A stretch of DNA of 15,812 nucleotides, taken from positions 1 to 15,812 of the forward strand of contig CAIQBF010000099.1 in the NCBI GenBank assembly GCA_903869975.1. The letters run 5' to 3'. The position numbers were made by a program, and so were the translations under genes. This stretch comes from an uncultured bacterium (GTDB taxonomy: Bacteria; Patescibacteriota; Minisyncoccia; Phycocordibacterales; UBA9973). Positions 1 through 10,650 of the stretch are shown here, piece by piece; the first letter of the stretch is position 1, and every line of letters starts with the position of its first letter. Below the pieces are notes generated by a model. It was not told where the DNA came from and searched no databases. It worked only from the letters and a program-made list of their open reading frames with translations.

Positions 1-1
1 C

Positions 2-52
2 CGGCCTGAGATTGTGTATTGTGAACAGTGCTATCAGAAAGAAATAGTTTAA
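2..52 (+). CDS. C-terminal fragment of a probable zinc-ribbon protein (cut by window edge)
   Basis: Reading from base 2, sixteen codons run without a stop to TAA at 50-52 and give RPEIVYCEQCYQKEIV. The VYCxxCYxKE pattern resembles the final Cys pair of small zinc-ribbon proteins common in Patescibacteria, in which an N-terminal CxxC pairs with a C-terminal VYCxxCY. Only this last knuckle is visible, so family and length are unknown. The frame is supported by the motif and by the intrinsic terminator starting 16 bp after the stop. A chance open frame of this length is possible, hence modest confidence. Confidence 0.45.
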   Translation, partial: RPEIVYCEQCYQKEIV

Positions 53-67
53 TACGATTTGCATGAT

Positions 68-103
68 AAAAGGCGCATCTCCGATTGTGGTGATGCGCCT
101 TTT
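68..103. terminator. Bidirectional intrinsic terminator between convergent genes
   Basis: A perfect 12-bp stem pairs 68-79 (AAAAGGCGCATC) with 92-103 (GATGCGCCTTTT) around a 12-nt loop. The A-tract on one side and T-tract on the other give a run of U on either strand. It lies 16 bp after the stop of the left-edge gene and 3 bp after the stop of the minus-strand gene at 106-1125, so it can end both transcripts. Confidence 0.88.
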
Positions 104-105
104 TA

Positions 106-1125
106 TTATTGTATTATGTCTTCAATTTTTATTATTTTAAGCGAAATCGTTCCGTCAGGTGCTATCGAGATAGGCGTTGATCTGGACACGATTACTACGG
201 GACGTGTTTTGAAATACTGCCTAAATTCGTTTTTCGCATTTATGAGGGCCACATTTCTTTGTTTATTCGCGATTTCTATATGAACCTGTTGTTCAATTTC
301 AGCTTTGATCTCAGGACGGAGCTCGTCTTTAATAAGCTCCTTTAGGGTTTCTTCATCGGGGAGAAGATGCGGTGCCACTTCTCTTAATATAAGGTTTTGC
401 TCTTCTGAAGATAACAGAGAAAAGAGGTCCGCCACCGCTTTGGTCTGCTTGGACATTTCGACATTCATTTTTTCAGGAGAGTTTTCTGTTCTCGTTTCAG
501 TGGGGGCGGGAAAGAATTGATTAAGTCCTTCGAAGTAACTATCTGCGTAGTTCTTTTGAGGATTAAGACTCACGTCGATTCTTAGGTTGTCTTTTTTTGA
601 AAAGACCGGAGTAAGTCCGACAGCTTCGCAAAAAAGAAATGTTTTCTCAGGCTCGTGCCCTTCAGCGTGAAGAATTGCCAAAAAAAGAGGCTCTTTCTTC
701 GAATTAGGTCGGGTTATCTCAGCGTAGTGTATCCCCGCTAGTCCTCCTGAAAGAGTTACTAGTCTGTTAAAAGAGTCGAGTAGCTTGAGTGTTTCGGGCC
801 CTTCTTTTTTCCGCGCCATGTCCGCAAAAAAGACTTCGCAGTCTTTTGTAAAAGATATTACTATTGGGGCTTTTCCTCCAGCGTCTTTCCACGAAACAGG
901 AACTCCATTTTCTATTTCTTTTTCTATCACGTCTACTATTTTTTTATGGATAGTATTTGTGTGCCCTTTTTCCTCAAACTGCACGTGTAGTTCAGGGAGG
1001 GCAAGAAGTCCAGGGGGAGCTACCATTGTTGGTTTTGATGTAGGTGCCACTTCTTGGCTTACCAAGGTCTTTTTCAGAGAGTCGAAATATTTTTTCGCAG
1101 TTTCTCGAGTCAGTTCGCTGTTCAT
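106..1125 (-). CDS. Hypothetical soluble protein, 339 aa, no recognised family
   Basis: I do not recognise this protein. It has no signal peptide or membrane segment, so it is probably cytoplasmic. The visible layout is a basic N-terminus, a Pro-rich linker (about residues 28-45), a mixed alpha/beta middle (about 60-205), a polar Pro/Glu/Thr-rich linker (about 208-225), a Glu/Lys-rich helical stretch (about 230-295, plausibly coiled coil) and a short beta-like C-terminus. No catalytic motif stands out. The start is the ATG at 1123-1125; no Shine-Dalgarno is visible, but a TTGACA-type promoter lies just upstream. It converges on the left-edge gene and diverges from the SWIB gene. Its codons look more A/T-ending than those of the highly expressed genes downstream (for example TTT, TCT and AAA against TTC, CTC and AAG). 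This may reflect low expression or separate origin. The ORF is long with a promoter and terminator that fit, so it is very likely real. Confidence 0.8.
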   Translation of the reverse strand: MNSELTRETAKKYFDSLKKTLVSQEVAPTSKPTMVAPPGLLALPELHVQFEEKGHTNTIHKKIVDVIEKEIENGVPVSWKDAGGKAPIVISFTKDCEVFFADMARKKEGPETLKLLDSFNRLVTLSGGLAGIHYAEITRPNSKKEPLFLAILHAEGHEPEKTFLFCEAVGLTPVFSKKDNLRIDVSLNPQKNYADSYFEGLNQFFPAPTETRTENSPEKMNVEMSKQTKAVADLFSLLSSEEQNLILREVAPHLLPDEETLKELIKDELRPEIKAEIEQQVHIEIANKQRNVALINAKNEFRQYFKTRPVVIVSRSTPISIAPDGTISLKIIKIEDIIQ

Positions 1126-1150
1126 AATTTTAAATTTTTGATTGACGAAT

Positions 1151-1179
1151 ACTATGTATCATTATTGAATGTATGTCAA
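1151..1179 (-). promoter_or_regulatory. Sigma70-type promoter of the minus-strand hypothetical gene
   Basis: On the minus strand a perfect -35 TTGACA (plus 1174-1179) is followed after 17 bp by CATAGT (plus 1151-1156, 4 of 6 to TATAAT). An alternative -10, TACATA, lies at 15 bp spacing with an upstream TG. Transcription would begin near 1143, giving a leader of about 18 nt before the ATG at 1125. Confidence 0.6.
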
Positions 1180-1206
1180 TATTTCCTTTTTTACTAGGGA
1201 GACTAC

Positions 1207-1235
1207 CTGACTCAAAGCAAAGAATATGTCATAAT
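1207..1235 (+). promoter_or_regulatory. Sigma70-type promoter of the SWIB gene
   Basis: CTGACT (1207-1212, -35) is followed after exactly 17 bp by CATAAT (1230-1235, -10), with a TG one base upstream of the -10 (extended -10). The predicted start near 1242 leaves a leader of about 40 nt. The two opposed -35 boxes are 27 bp apart, so this is a compact divergent promoter region with the minus-strand promoter at 1151-1179. A GGAGG at 1240-1244 lies at the transcription start itself and is too far from the ATG to be the ribosome site. Confidence 0.6.
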
Positions 1236-1282
1236 AGCCGGAGGTAGCATTTATTAGGAAGTAATCAGAAAAGAATAACCAC

Positions 1283-1579
1283 ATGGCTGTCAAAAAAGTA
1301 GCTGCAAAGAAAGCGCCTGCAAAGGCTGGTGCAAAGACGTCCGCATTTATGAAACCAATGAAGCTCACTGGCGAGCTTGAGGCTGTTGTCGGAAAAGGTC
1401 CGATGGCTCGCTCTGAAGTTGTAAAGGCTCTCTGGCTCTACATCAAGAAGAACAAGCTCCAGGATGAGAAGAACAAGCGCAACATCAATGCTGACGACAA
1501 GCTCAAGCTCGTCTTCGCAGGAAAGAAGACGGTCAACATGTTCGAAATGACAAAGCTCGTTTCAGCACACCTTTCCTAA
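1283..1579 (+). CDS. SWIB/MDM2-domain protein with histone-like basic tail
   Basis: The protein is 98 aa. Residues 1-24 form a Lys/Ala-rich basic tail containing VKKVAAKKAPAKAGAK. Residues about 25-98 form a SWIB domain: MKLTGELEAVVGKG, then the ARSEVVKALWLYIKKNKLQD helix-turn region, NKRNINADDKLK and the closing MFEMTKLVSAHL helix. SWIB domains are small helical folds known from eukaryotic SWI/SNF complexes. They also occur as stand-alone or topoisomerase-fused proteins in Chlamydiae and other bacteria, where a nucleoid role is suspected but not settled. A DNA- or chromatin-associated role is inferred here from the fold plus tail. The start is the first ATG; only weak purine runs (AGGAAG 1256-1261, AGAAAAG just upstream of ACC ATG) could serve as ribosome site. 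The gene has its own promoter and terminator directly upstream of the rpoB promoter. The tail resembles that of RpoD at 10651. Confidence 0.92.
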   Translation: MAVKKVAAKKAPAKAGAKTSAFMKPMKLTGELEAVVGKGPMARSEVVKALWLYIKKNKLQDEKNKRNINADDKLKLVFAGKKTVNMFEMTKLVSAHLS

Positions 1580-1600
1580 TCACTACAACATCGCACTAAA

Positions 1601-1632
1601 AAACCGCTCGGAATTTCCGGGCGGTTTTGTGT
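1601..1632 (+). terminator. Intrinsic terminator after the SWIB gene
   Basis: Stem 1601-1611 (AAACCGCTCGG) pairs with 1617-1627 (CCGGGCGGTTT), 11 bp with one G-T wobble and a 5-nt AATTT loop, followed by T-rich sequence (TTTTGTGTTT). It starts 21 bp after the SWIB stop and ends just before the rpoB -35 box at 1636, so it separates the two transcription units. Confidence 0.88.
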
Positions 1633-1635
1633 TTA

Positions 1636-1664
1636 TTGACAGTATATCAAAAAAGGAGTAATAT
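1636..1664 (+). promoter_or_regulatory. Promoter of the rpoB transcription unit
   Basis: A perfect TTGACA (1636-1641) is followed by a 17-bp spacer and TAATAT (1659-1664), the best match to the sigma70 consensus in the window. Transcription should start near 1671. This leaves about 160 nt of untranslated leader, unusually long for this compact region. No other good promoter is seen before dnaG or rpoD, so this one may serve rpoB, rpoC, dnaG and rpoD together (inference). Confidence 0.75.
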
Positions 1665-1670
1665 AGCCCC

Positions 1671-1832
1671 ACTACGGACAGATTGAGTTTTAGCTGCGAT
1701 CCGGAGCTTTAGTAGCTAAATGGCCTCTCGGCCAGGTGATCATGGGCACAGTAACGGGCAGGGCGAACTTCCTCGAAGGAGATGGATTTCGCTTTGTTCA
1801 TTTTTGCGTTCGTGCTCGCGAGAAAATAATCT
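1671..1832 (+). promoter_or_regulatory. Structured 5' leader of rpoB (possible cis-regulatory RNA)
   Basis: Several stems can be drawn: TTTAGCT 1689-1695 with AGCTAAA 1714-1720; TGGCC 1721-1725 with GGCCA 1730-1734 around a TCTC tetraloop; and GCGAA 1763-1767 with TTCGC 1788-1792 enclosing TCCT 1770-1773 with AGGA 1777-1780. The last stem would hide the perfect Shine-Dalgarno-like AAGGAGAT at 1776-1783. That site has no usual start at the right distance, but ATG 1782 abuts it and opens a 15-codon frame ending at 1829, 3 nt before the rpoB ATG. CTCGCGAG at 1815-1822 is a perfect palindrome. I cannot assign the leader to a known riboswitch or to the ribosomal-protein L10 leader, and a regulatory role is inference. 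Confidence 0.45.
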
Positions 1833-5048
<3,216 letters not shown>

Positions 5049-5070
5049 TCGCTAACAATACATCTATATT

Positions 5071-8000
5071 ATGAAAACTATCGACACAAATTCAGGCTTC
5101 GACTCGATCTCGCTCCGCCTCGCATCTCCAGACCGCATTCGCGACTGGTCATACGGTGAGGTTACTAAGCCCGAGACGATCAACTACCGCACGGGACGCT
5201 CTGAGCGCGGCGGTTTGTTCGACGAACGCATTTTCGGACCGGAGAAAGATTACGAATGTTACTGTGGAAAATACCGCCGTATTCGCTATAAGGATATCGT
5301 GTGTGAGAAATGTGGAGTCGAGGTAACTCGCTCTATCGTCCGCCGCGAGCGCATGGGTCACATCGAACTTGCGACTCCGGTTGCGCACATCTGGTTCCTC
5401 CGTGGCGTGCCATCACGCATGAGTACACTCCTCAACATCACGGCGACTGATCTTGAAAAGGTCATCTACTTCGCTGGATACATCATCATGAAGGTGTATC
5501 AGGACGAAAAAGAAAAACTTCTCAAGAACCTTGAGAATGAGTACAAGACGAAACTCAAGAGCGCTGCTGATGAGGATACTAAGACAAAACTCAAGGAACT
5601 CATCACTGTTGCAAAGAAGGAGATTGGAGAAATCTACGAAGGAAAAGTCCTTACAGAGATCGCGTATCATCGCTACAGTCTCAAGTACGGTATTTGTTTC
5701 GAGGCATCGATCGGTGCAGAAGCTATCTATGCCGTGCTCAAAAATCTTGACCTTAAGAAGCTTCAGGAGATTTCTGAGACTTCACATGAGAAGGCAAGCG
5801 CTGTTGAGCGTGAGAAGCTTGAAAAGCGTCTCTCTCTTATCCGTTCGATGATCACGAGTGGCATTCGCCCAGAGTGGATGTTTCTCACGGTTATCCCGGT
5901 CATTCCACCAGCACTCCGCCCAATGGTCGCCCTCGATGGAGGACGCCATGCAACGAGTGACATCAACGACCTCTACCGTCGCGTTATCAACCGCAACAAC
6001 CGTCTCGCGAAGCTCAAAGGTATCGGCGCACCGGATGTTATTCTCCGCAACGAAAAGCGTATCTTGCAGGAAGCGGTAGATGCCCTCATCGACAACTCGA
6101 TCGCTCGTCAGAACGACAGTGTTGCGATGAACCAGGCACAGCGCCGCGCTCTCAAGTCACTCTCCGACAACCTCAAATCAAAGCAAGGTCTCTTCCGTCA
6201 GAACCTCCTCGGAAAGCGCGTGGACTACTCAGGACGTTCGGTGATCGTCGTGGGTCCTTCGCTCAAGCTCAACCAGTGTGGACTTCCAAAACACATGGCG
6301 CTCGAGCTCTTCCGTCCATTCGTGATTTCGAAACTCATCGCGCAGGAACTTGCATACAACATCCGTGGTGCGAACCGACTTATCGAAGATGGTATTCCAG
6401 AAGTCTGGGCAATCCTCGAAGAGGTGATCAAGGGCAAGCGCGTTCTTTTGAACCGTGCGCCGACGCTTCACCGTCTTGGTATCCAGGCATTCAACCCGAT
6501 TCTTATTGAAGGTAATGCTATCCAGGTTCACCCGCTCGTATGTCCAGCGTTCAACGCCGACTTCGACGGAGACCAGATGGCTGTCTACGTTCCGCTTTCC
6601 AAGGAAGCGCAGGCAGAGGCCGAGGATCGCATGGCTTCAAACAAGAACCTCCTCAAGCCGCAGAACGGTGACCCGATCACGAGCCCTCGTATGGACATGG
6701 TGCTCGGTTGTTACTGGATGACCAAGATGGGTAATCCAGAAAAAGAGACTGGTGCTGGAAAAATGTTTGCGAACCCAAACCAGGCAATTACCGCAAGTGA
6801 TTTCGGTGCAGTGTCACTCCGTGCTCCGATCAAGGTTCTCGGTACTGACAGCGAGAAGTACTCGCTTTTCAACGGACAGCCTTTTGAGACGACCGTTGGA
6901 CGCTTGCTCTTCAACTCAATTCTCCCAACTGATTTCCCGTACCTCAACGAAACCATGACGCAGAAGCGCATGAACTCGCTTGTGGATGAATTCATCATGC
7001 ACTACGGCATTGATGCAACGCCGAACGTGCTCGACAAGATCAAGACATTCGGATTCACGTATTCAACAAAATCCGGAATCTCGTGGGGTATCGACAACAT
7101 TCATGTGCCTGAAGGCAAACCGAAAGTTGTTGCTGCTGGACGTGCGAAGGAACTTGAAGTCATCAACCAGTACAACGAAGGTCTTCTTTCCGAAGAAGAA
7201 AAATACCGTAAGGTTATCGAAATCTGGGAGGGTGTCAAGAAAGAAATCGAAGCGATGCTCCCAGCTACGCTCATCGAAGGCAGCTCTACTGCTGACATGA
7301 TCAATTCCGGAGCCCGCGGAAGCGCATCCAACCTCGCACAGATGGCAGGTATGAAGGGTCTCATCATCTCACCAAGTGGACGCACTATTGATTTCCCGAT
7401 CGTCCCATCGTTCAAGGAAGGTTTCTCTCCAATCGAATACTTCATTACGACGCACGGATCTCGTAAAGGTCTTGCCGACACAGCGCTTAACACTGCGAAG
7501 GCCGGATACCTTACTCGTCGTCTCGTCGACGTCGCTCAGGATGTCGTGATTACGGAAATAGACTGTGGAACGAAAGATGGAAAGATGATGATCAAGGACA
7601 ATGTTCTTGGCATCGAAATCCCAATCTCGAAGACACTCCGTGGACGCGTGCTTGCAGCTGATCTTAAAGACAAGGAAGGAAATGTTATTCACAAGCGCGG
7701 TTTCCTCGTAAACAAGGAAGAAGCTATGCGTCTTGAATCTATCGGTATTGTCGAAGCATTCGTACGCACTCCGCTCACATGTAAGACTACGTACGGTATT
7801 TGTCAGACCTGTTACGGTCTCGACCTCGGACGCAATGATGTGGTCAAGGTAGGAGAAGCTGTCGGTATCGTCGCAGCGCAAGCTATCGGTGAACCAGGAA
7901 CACAGCTCACACTCCGTACCTTCCACGCCGGAGGTCTTGCAGGAGTGGACATCACGGCCGGTCTTCCTCGCGTCGAAGAAATCTTCGAACGCCGTTTACC

Positions 8001-8724
8001 TAAGAACCCAGCTGTTGTATGTCACGAAGATGGAACGGTTATCGACATCCGTCTTGAAGCAGGCGAGCGTGCTATCGTTGTTTTGCATGATACGAAAGTG
8101 GATGGCAAATCAAACGAGACTACCTACGAGCTTCCACCACATCGCCAGCCGACCGTGCAGAAGGGTTCAGCCGTAAAGAAGGGCGACCTGATGACCGACG
8201 GTTCAGCGGACATTGCCGAGATATTCAAATTCGGTGGCCGCGAGCGTGCAGAAGAATACATCATTCACGAGATCAACAAGGTGTATGAACTCCAGGGTGC
8301 ATCGATCGCGCGCAAGCATATCGAGATCATCATCCGTCAGATGTTCAGTCGCCGTAAGGTCAAGGATGCCGGAGAAACCGGATTCTCTCCAAGCGAGATT
8401 GTTGAGACAGTAGAACTCCTCGACGAGAACGCTCTTATGCGCGAACAGGGACGCACTGAGGCTAAGGCTGAGTCGCTCGTGCTCGGAATTTCCGAGACAG
8501 CGCTTACGACGAAGTCATGGCTCTCTGCCGCTTCCTTCCAGAATACAAACCGCGTGCTCATCACCAACGCAATTCGCGGCGGTATCGACACGCTCCGTGG
8601 TCTCAAGGAAAATGTGATCATCGGACGCCTTATTCCAGCTGGTACTGGATTCGGCGCAAAGCCAGATCCAGTCAAAGTTGTAGAAGAAGTGAAAGCTCCT
8701 TTTGCGATGACCGAAGAAAAATAA
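5071..8724 (+). CDS. rpoC: DNA-directed RNA polymerase subunit beta'
   Basis: The beta' subunit carries the catalytic magnesium and the clamp. It is 1217 aa against 1407 in E. coli; the large trigger-loop insertion of proteobacteria is missing, since the trigger loop (QLTLRTFHAGG, 945-955) runs directly into ITAGLPRVEEIFE. Visible features are the first zinc site C63/C65/C78/C81, the rudder and lid region around LLGKRVDYSGRSVI (379-392), catalytic NADFDGDQ with D497/D499/D501, the bridge helix THGSRKGLADTALNTAKAGY (794-813), and the second zinc site C832/C904/C911/C914. The last block is VGEAVGIVAAQAIGEPGTQ. In the trigger loop R949 and H952 match E. coli R933 and H936, and Leu948 replaces Met932. 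The start ATG lies 22 nt after rpoB with no Shine-Dalgarno, suggesting translation coupled to rpoB or A/T-rich initiation. The C-terminus is a short charged tail. Confidence 0.99.
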   Translation: MKTIDTNSGFDSISLRLASPDRIRDWSYGEVTKPETINYRTGRSERGGLFDERIFGPEKDYECYCGKYRRIRYKDIVCEKCGVEVTRSIVRRERMGHIELATPVAHIWFLRGVPSRMSTLLNITATDLEKVIYFAGYIIMKVYQDEKEKLLKNLENEYKTKLKSAADEDTKTKLKELITVAKKEIGEIYEGKVLTEIAYHRYSLKYGICFEASIGAEAIYAVLKNLDLKKLQEISETSHEKASAVEREKLEKRLSLIRSMITSGIRPEWMFLTVIPVIPPALRPMVALDGGRHATSDINDLYRRVINRNNRLAKLKGIGAPDVILRNEKRILQEAVDALIDNSIARQNDSVAMNQAQRRALKSLSDNLKSKQGLFRQNLLGKRVDYSGRSVIVVGPSLKLNQCGLPKHMALELFRPFVISKLIAQELAYNIRGANRLIEDGIPEVWAILEEVIKGKRVLLNRAPTLHRLGIQAFNPILIEGNAIQVHPLVCPAFNADFDGDQMAVYVPLSKEAQAEAEDRMASNKNLLKPQNGDPITSPRMDMVLGCYWMTKMGNPEKETGAGKMFANPNQAITASDFGAVSLRAPIKVLGTDSEKYSLFNGQPFETTVGRLLFNSILPTDFPYLNETMTQKRMNSLVDEFIMHYGIDATPNVLDKIKTFGFTYSTKSGISWGIDNIHVPEGKPKVVAAGRAKELEVINQYNEGLLSEEEKYRKVIEIWEGVKKEIEAMLPATLIEGSSTADMINSGARGSASNLAQMAGMKGLIISPSGRTIDFPIVPSFKEGFSPIEYFITTHGSRKGLADTALNTAKAGYLTRRLVDVAQDVVITEIDCGTKDGKMMIKDNVLGIEIPISKTLRGRVLAADLKDKEGNVIHKRGFLVNKEEAMRLESIGIVEAFVRTPLTCKTTYGICQTCYGLDLGRNDVVKVGEAVGIVAAQAIGEPGTQLTLRTFHAGGLAGVDITAGLPRVEEIFERRLPKNPAVVCHEDGTVIDIRLEAGERAIVVLHDTKVDGKSNETTYELPPHRQPTVQKGSAVKKGDLMTDGSADIAEIFKFGGRERAEEYIIHEINKVYELQGASIARKHIEIIIRQMFSRRKVKDAGETGFSPSEIVETVELLDENALMREQGRTEAKAESLVLGISETALTTKSWLSAASFQNTNRVLITNAIRGGIDTLRGLKENVIIGRLIPAGTGFGAKPDPVKVVEEVKAPFAMTEEK

Positions 8725-8777
8725 ATAAAACCGTCGGCTTGAATGCGGGTAGTGTCGTTGGACGTAATTCGTAATTG

Positions 8778-10583
8778 ATGTCATCTTCTGTCGAAAAAAT
8801 CAAAGAAAGACTCTCGATCGTCGATGTGATTTCCTCGTACCTGAAGCTTGAGAAGGCAGGGAGCAATTTTAAGGCTCCCTGTCCTTTTCATAATGAGAAG
8901 ACACCGTCGTTCTTCATTTCTCCGGGTCGCGGAAGTTACTACTGTTTCGGCTGCGGAGCGAAGGGGGATATCTTCACCTTCGTCGAGCAATTTGAAGGCC
9001 TCGATTTTAAGGGAGCCCTCGGCGTCCTTGCGACTCGTGCCGGCGTAGAGCTTGAACAGTATCGCGCGGGCGAGGCCAAGGCTGAACGCAGTGAAAAGGA
9101 TCGTCTTATTGAATTGATGGAGCATGCCTGCCGTTTTTACGAGGCGCAGTTCAAGGAAGATACAGATGCGAAAGAGTATGCGGCGAAGCGCGGGCTTACG
9201 GATGAGACGATCAAAAGTTTTCGTGTTGGGTATGCGCCGAGTAAGGAGATCGCGGGTTGGCGTCCGTGCGTAAGCGCGATGCGCAAAGCGGGATTCACTG
9301 ATGCTGAAATCGTACTTGCCGGTCTTGCAAAACATCCTGATGAAAATCCAGACGGTGAGATCTATGATCGTTTCCGCGATCGCGTCATGTTTCCTATTTC
9401 GGATACGGGCGGACGCGTCATCGCGTTTAGCGGACGTATCTTGCACGACGATGGTAGCGCGATGGGGAAGTATATCAACTCTCCGGAAACGCCTATATTC
9501 AAAAAGGGCAGCACTCTCTACGGTCTCGATAAAGCAAAATTTGAAATTCGTAAGCGTGACCAGGCGATTCTCGTTGAAGGTCAGATGGATCTTGTGCTTT
9601 CGCATCAGGCAGGTTTTACGAATACGGTCGCATCAAGCGGTACAGCCCTCGGGGATTCACTCGTTGCTGATACTGACAAGGGATTACTCTCTGGTCTTGG
9701 ACAAGTGCATGGTCTTTCTAAAAATCTGGTCATCGCTTTTGACGCCGATAAGGCAGGAATGCGTGCGGCTGGTCGTGCAGAAAAGATCGGGCTCGCTATC
9801 GGAATGAATGTCAAAGTAGCAAAACTTCCGGCGGGTCTTGATCCCGCTGATACGATTCGTGAACGTGGCGCAACTGAATGGAAAAAGATTATCGATGGTG
9901 CGCAGCATATCGTGAATTTTTACCTTACCGTGCTTCTCGAACATCCTCTGACTGAATTGACTCGTGCCCGTGCTATTCGCGACAAGATTCTGCCGTACGT
10001 AGCGGTGATGCCGAGCGCTATCGAGCGGGCACACTTTATTCGGGAGATTGCGGAGAAGACACATATTCCTGCCGATGCACTTTCTGAAGATTTGGTGCGG
10101 TTACTTATGAATACGGAGAAGATCCAAGCGCCTGCGTCTGTGTTTACACCAGCACCCGCACCTATTGCGGCAAACTCGCGCAGTACGCGCATTGAGGATC
10201 GACTTTTTGGCCTCGTTTTCTGGCAAGAAAGTCTTGCTTCGAGCGAGATTGATATTCCCGGAATGAAAGCTCGACTCGCAGCTGTCCTTGGATCTGAACG
10301 GTACGCAATTCTTTCGGAAATGTCGCCTGAACGGAAAAACGAACGCATCTTTGAAGTAGAACTCTTGTATGATGACCCCAAGAAACTTGCGGCCGAGGCT
10401 GAAGAATTACTCGACAATCTTGAAGAAGAGACACTCGGCCGCGCGCTCCAGCGTTTGATGGATAATCTGGAGAATGCAGAGCGCAACGGTGAAGGCGAAC
10501 GAGTACAAGAGTTTATGCGTGAGTCACAAGCCATTACGGCGCGACTCAATACGATCAAGAGCAGTCGTTTCCTGAATCCATGA
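8778..10583 (+). CDS. dnaG: DNA primase
   Basis: Primase makes RNA primers for replication in complex with the replicative helicase. The 601-aa protein is of normal length (E. coli 581). It holds a CHC2 zinc-binding domain with C35, H38, C56 and C59, including SYYCFGCGAKGDIFTFV. The RNA-polymerase domain follows with RDRVMFPISDTGGRVIAFSG (201-220). The Toprim core has E267 in VEGQMD and D322/D324 in FDADKAG; the stretch between SSGTA and FDAD is about 11 residues longer than in E. coli. A helical C-terminus from about 470 to 601 is the likely helicase-interacting domain, after a Pro/Ala linker (451-464). I chose ATG 8778; a TTG directly before it at 8775 would add one residue. No clear Shine-Dalgarno is seen. 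The 53-nt gap after rpoC has no terminator but holds a tandem CGTAATT repeat (8763-8776). The stop is TGA, showing that TGA is not reassigned. Confidence 0.98.
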   Translation: MSSSVEKIKERLSIVDVISSYLKLEKAGSNFKAPCPFHNEKTPSFFISPGRGSYYCFGCGAKGDIFTFVEQFEGLDFKGALGVLATRAGVELEQYRAGEAKAERSEKDRLIELMEHACRFYEAQFKEDTDAKEYAAKRGLTDETIKSFRVGYAPSKEIAGWRPCVSAMRKAGFTDAEIVLAGLAKHPDENPDGEIYDRFRDRVMFPISDTGGRVIAFSGRILHDDGSAMGKYINSPETPIFKKGSTLYGLDKAKFEIRKRDQAILVEGQMDLVLSHQAGFTNTVASSGTALGDSLVADTDKGLLSGLGQVHGLSKNLVIAFDADKAGMRAAGRAEKIGLAIGMNVKVAKLPAGLDPADTIRERGATEWKKIIDGAQHIVNFYLTVLLEHPLTELTRARAIRDKILPYVAVMPSAIERAHFIREIAEKTHIPADALSEDLVRLLMNTEKIQAPASVFTPAPAPIAANSRSTRIEDRLFGLVFWQESLASSEIDIPGMKARLAAVLGSERYAILSEMSPERKNERIFEVELLYDDPKKLAAEAEELLDNLEEETLGRALQRLMDNLENAERNGEGERVQEFMRESQAITARLNTIKSSRFLNP

Positions 10584-10650
10584 GTATTTTTATATACACC
10601 ATTATTAGCCCTTTATCAGTATCGAGTTCGTAGCTCACTCCCTAGTATTT

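Noticed and set aside
1240..1244. GGAGG as Shine-Dalgarno for the SWIB gene
   Set aside because: It is about 38 nt before the ATG and coincides with the predicted transcription start.
1671..1832. Known riboswitch, tRNA or small stable RNA in the rpoB leader
   Set aside because: No conserved core of a riboswitch class, tRNA cloverleaf or SRP/6S pattern could be recognised by eye.
8775..8777. TTG as start codon of dnaG
   Set aside because: An ATG follows directly at 8778 and no Shine-Dalgarno favours the TTG; the difference is one residue.
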